15,579 nt of DNA from Methanoregula sp. (GTDB lineage: Archaea; Halobacteriota; Methanomicrobia; Methanomicrobiales; Methanospirillaceae), in contig JAQWDG010000020.1 in the NCBI GenBank assembly GCA_028705545.1, positions 1 through 15,579 of the forward strand, written 5' to 3'. The notes beneath the pieces were generated by a model. It had not been told where the DNA came from. It saw nothing but the letters and a program-made list of their open reading frames with translations, and did not search any database. Numbering within the stretch: the first letter of the stretch is position 1; every line of letters begins with the position of its first letter. The translations under genes and the position numbers were made by a program. This document shows positions 14,214 through 15,579 of the stretch, piece by piece.

Positions 14214-14369
14214 TCATTCCGCCCAAGAGTAGATCGGCGACTTCAGATCTTCTGCAACGCCATATGGATCGCCCTGGAGCGACCCACAATACCCTGCCCC
14301 GCTCTGCCGCAGTACAGGTACACTCCTCTCGTGCGGCCGTAAAGTGAAGGCAAATCTGGTCTGTCGCAT
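14214..14369 (-). CDS. short leader ORF ahead of nifH
   Basis: A 51-residue frame beginning MRQTRFAFTLRPHERSVPVL and ending SPIYSWAE. An in-frame ATG directly before it (14372) would add one Met. AAGGAGGA at 14373-14380 is one of the best ribosome sites in the window and suits the second ATG better. The start lies about 12-15 bases after the transcription start predicted from the TATA element at 14402-14416, so it would be the first cistron of the nif message, with 287 bases between its stop and nifH. It is soluble and basic at the N-terminus, with a single Cys. There is no run of one amino acid of the type seen in bacterial attenuation leaders. I do not recognise the family. Codon use is mixed, and it could be a leader ORF whose translation matters more than its product, or a structured RNA with a chance frame. 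Confidence 0.4.
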   Translation of the reverse strand: MRQTRFAFTLRPHERSVPVLRQSGAGYCGSLQGDPYGVAEDLKSPIYSWAE

Positions 14370-14401
14370 CATTCCTCCTTTTACACTAGATCATTACTTT
14401 A

Positions 14402-14416
14402 CAAATATTTATATTT
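14402..14416 (-). promoter_or_regulatory. TATA element of the nif operon
   Basis: The minus strand reads AAATATAAATATTTG, a good archaeal TATA element. A start about 25 bases on (near 14384) places the ribosome site of the short leader ORF immediately at the 5' end of the transcript. The element is nearly palindromic (7-bp arms around a 2-base centre), so plus-strand initiation cannot be ruled out. Confidence 0.6.
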
Positions 14417-14441
14417 GATAGTAGGAACATTCCTTCTATCA
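14416..14441. promoter_or_regulatory. 26-bp dyad next to the nif TATA element, candidate regulator site
   Basis: The plus strand has left arm TGATAGTAGGAA (14416-14427), centre CA, and right arm TTCCTTCTATCA (14430-14441). The arms match at 11 of 12 positions. It abuts the upstream side of the TATA element, where a bound protein could block or recruit TBP/TFB. It contains GGAA and TTCC, the half-sites bound by NrpR in Methanococcus, but with 2 bases between them instead of 6, so it is not a standard NrpR operator. Confidence 0.6.
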
Positions 14442-14472
14442 TAGTTAGATAATAAATAATGATCAATCAGGT

Positions 14473-14492
14473 AAAATGAAAAACGTCATTTT
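14473..14492. repeat. inverted repeat, 7-bp arms with 6-base spacer
   Basis: AAAATGA (14473-14479) and TCATTTT (14486-14492) flank AAAACG. It lies 31 bases upstream of the nif dyad and about 110 bases before the predicted plus-strand promoter, so it could serve either side. A/T-rich composition raises the chance of coincidence. Confidence 0.35.
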
Positions 14493-14700
14493 GAAAAGGT
14501 TACCAGCGTAATTCAGCGAAATGCTGCCCCGGATGGAGAATATACGATTACCAGATTAAATATACAACATTAATTTTACCGAAAAATAAGTACAATAACA
14601 ATCCATATATCCTGCTGCTACCCTAGTATTGCTGCATAAACCGACAGTACGGCCGGGGATTTTTTATTTCCCGACCCTCTGTGGAGGAACAGACCCGCCC

Positions 14701-15441
14701 ATGATCACCCGTCATCATCTGGCCCTTGCCCTGATGTGTGCCCTGATCGTCTGTAGTGTATTCTTTTTTTCAAATCCCGGCCTGATGCTCCTTGTCACGG
14801 CCGGCACCTGCATCGGCGTCCTGCTGCCGGATATCCACATGACCCGGCCAAAGCACTTCAAACTCCGTACCATCGCGTGGCTGATCGTGCAGTTCCCCCG
14901 CCGGATCTGCGCACCGCTCCTCTGCCGGATCTATGCGCATACGCATTACCCGGTACAGGATCCCGGTGACAAGCGGTTGATCCATTCCTTCCCGGGAGCA
15001 CTCTTTGTTTTTGCATGCACAGCGGCACTTCTCCTTATCCCGGCATATATCATAGGAGATTCGTTTGTTACCCATGCGACCGTTGTATTTCTTGCCGGGG
15101 TCCTTCTTGGCATTTCCCTGCACCTGATCGAAGACCTCTGCACGCGGAAAGGAATCTTCCCCCTCTTCCCCTTTTCCCTGTGGACCATTGCCGGCTCCAT
15201 CCGGCCCTGCGACAAGACCGACCCCCGGATCGGGCAGTACCACATCCAGCACTGCACGGTGCTGCTGGTTATTTTCGGGCTCGACAGCACCGGGTTCCTC
15301 GCCCCGCCCCTGTTTATGCTCCTCTCTGTTCTCGGTCTCTCGGTCTGCCTGGTTACAATGATCTGGCTCTCCGATGCGGCAGTCCGCCCGGCAAAACCCG
15401 ACAATGAGGACCAGCGGCTGCCATTGCCAATAGAACAATAA
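14701..15441 (+). CDS. DUF457/YdjM-like membrane protein (putative metal-dependent hydrolase family)
   Basis: This codes for 246 residues from the ATG at 14701. The open frame extends to 14629, but the extra 24 residues are not hydrophobic and include no family motif, and GGAGG at 14684-14688 serves the 14701 ATG, though with rather long spacing. Several hydrophobic segments (about 7-24, 28-43, 98-119, 125-143, 160-170 and two more near the C-terminus) indicate a multi-pass membrane protein. The polar motifs of the family are present inside them: GVLLPDIH (39-46), H95 in LIHSFPGA, and HLIEDLCTRKGIFPLFPF (141-158) with H141, E144 and D145. This group is annotated as metal-dependent hydrolase from sequence, and its substrate is unknown. 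It is divergent from the nif operon and I see nothing tying it to nitrogen fixation. Confidence 0.7.
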   Translation: MITRHHLALALMCALIVCSVFFFSNPGLMLLVTAGTCIGVLLPDIHMTRPKHFKLRTIAWLIVQFPRRICAPLLCRIYAHTHYPVQDPGDKRLIHSFPGALFVFACTAALLLIPAYIIGDSFVTHATVVFLAGVLLGISLHLIEDLCTRKGIFPLFPFSLWTIAGSIRPCDKTDPRIGQYHIQHCTVLLVIFGLDSTGFLAPPLFMLLSVLGLSVCLVTMIWLSDAAVRPAKPDNEDQRLPLPIEQ

Positions 15442-15468
15442 CAAAAAACCTACGCGAAAACCGGGCAG

Positions 15469-15504
15469 GAACAAAGAAAAACAGAATTCCCCGGGGGCGG
15501 GAAT
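15469..15504 (-). terminator. hairpin plus U-tract terminator of the gene at the right edge
   Basis: On the minus strand a 6-bp stem (ATTCCC/GGGAAT, 15486-15504, 7-base GC loop) is followed by TTTTTCTTTG at about 15472-15481, five bases after the stop codon at 15509. This is the only hairpin-plus-U terminator that I see here. Confidence 0.5.
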
Positions 15505-15508
15505 ACCG

Positions 15509-15579
15509 TTACTCTTTTGGCCGGTAGCCCATTGCCTCGGCAAGGGCCACAAGTCCGGACAGCTGGTCTTCCTGTTTTT
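15509..15579 (-). CDS. C-terminal end of an unidentified gene
   Basis: An open frame enters from the right edge and ends with TAA at 15509-15511, giving 22 residues: QLSGLVALAEAMGY is preceded by a Lys/Gln/Glu/Asp stretch and followed by RPKE. It looks like the end of an amphipathic helix in a soluble protein. The adjacent hairpin plus U-tract supports a real gene end. The fragment is too short to name. Confidence 0.45.
   Translation of the reverse strand, partial: KQEDQLSGLVALAEAMGYRPKE

Larger units (their letters stand above)
14373..14700. other. divergent promoter region between nif operon and DUF457 gene
   Basis: These 328 bases are markedly A/T-rich compared with the genes on both sides and contain no convincing gene. 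On the minus strand they hold the nif ribosome site, TATA element and upstream dyad. In the middle there is a 7-bp dyad (14473-14492). On the plus strand CCATATATCC at about 14602-14611 is a TATA candidate for the gene at 14701, giving a predicted start near 14632 and a leader of about 70 bases. Confidence 0.55.

Noticed and set aside
14424..14433. Standard NrpR operator GGAA-N6-TTCC in the nif promoter
   Set aside because: GGAA and TTCC are present but separated by 2 bases only, so I report it as an unassigned dyad.

Overview
This window looks like chromosomal DNA of a methanogenic archaeon, most likely Methanomicrobiales (Methanoregula/Methanosphaerula-like). The reasons are the nitrogenase gene order with two PII-type genes (nifI1, nifI2) between nifH and nifD, the clostridial/methanogen type of NifD and NifK, A/T-rich TATA-like elements upstream of operons, and oligo-U tracts rather than hairpin-U terminators after most genes. 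The genus is inference.

Layout. At 1-407 (+) there is the C-terminal tail of an unidentified gene followed by a small two-helix membrane protein. At 408-1093 there is a convergent intergenic region with no convincing gene but with two clear dyads and a U-tract terminator. At 1094-2317 (-) lies a membrane-anchored LivK/LivJ-type ligand-binding protein without permease or ATPase partners. At 2549-5088 (-) lies modA-modB-modC, a molybdate (or tungstate) ABC importer. At 5089-5448 is its control region. At 5449-13926 (-) lies one long nitrogenase operon, in transcription order nifH, nifI1, nifI2, nifD, nifK, nifE, nifN, a thioredoxin-like [2Fe-2S] ferredoxin, and an AnfO-family protein. Upstream, 13927-14441 holds a long leader with a short ORF carrying a strong ribosome binding site, a set of mutually exclusive hairpins, a TATA element and a 26-bp dyad. 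At 14701-15441 (+) is a DUF457/YdjM-type membrane protein, and the window ends in the 3' end of another minus-strand gene with its own hairpin plus U-tract terminator.

How it fits together. NifD/NifK (MoFe protein) and NifH (Fe protein) reduce N2. NifE/NifN form the scaffold for FeMo-cofactor assembly. NifI1/NifI2 switch the enzyme off in response to fixed nitrogen through 2-oxoglutarate and ATP/ADP. The ferredoxin and AnfO protein probably serve electron delivery or cofactor assembly. ModABC brings in the molybdenum. There is no vnfG/anfG delta-subunit gene between nifD and nifK, so this is a Mo-type system even though it carries an AnfO protein, named from the Fe-only nitrogenase. nifB, nifX and nifV are not in the window.

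The least explained parts are the nifH leader (short ORF plus alternative hairpins), the AnfO/ferredoxin pair at the end of a Mo-nif operon, the paired CxxCH motifs at the C-terminus of ModC, and the dyads next to the nif and mod promoters.
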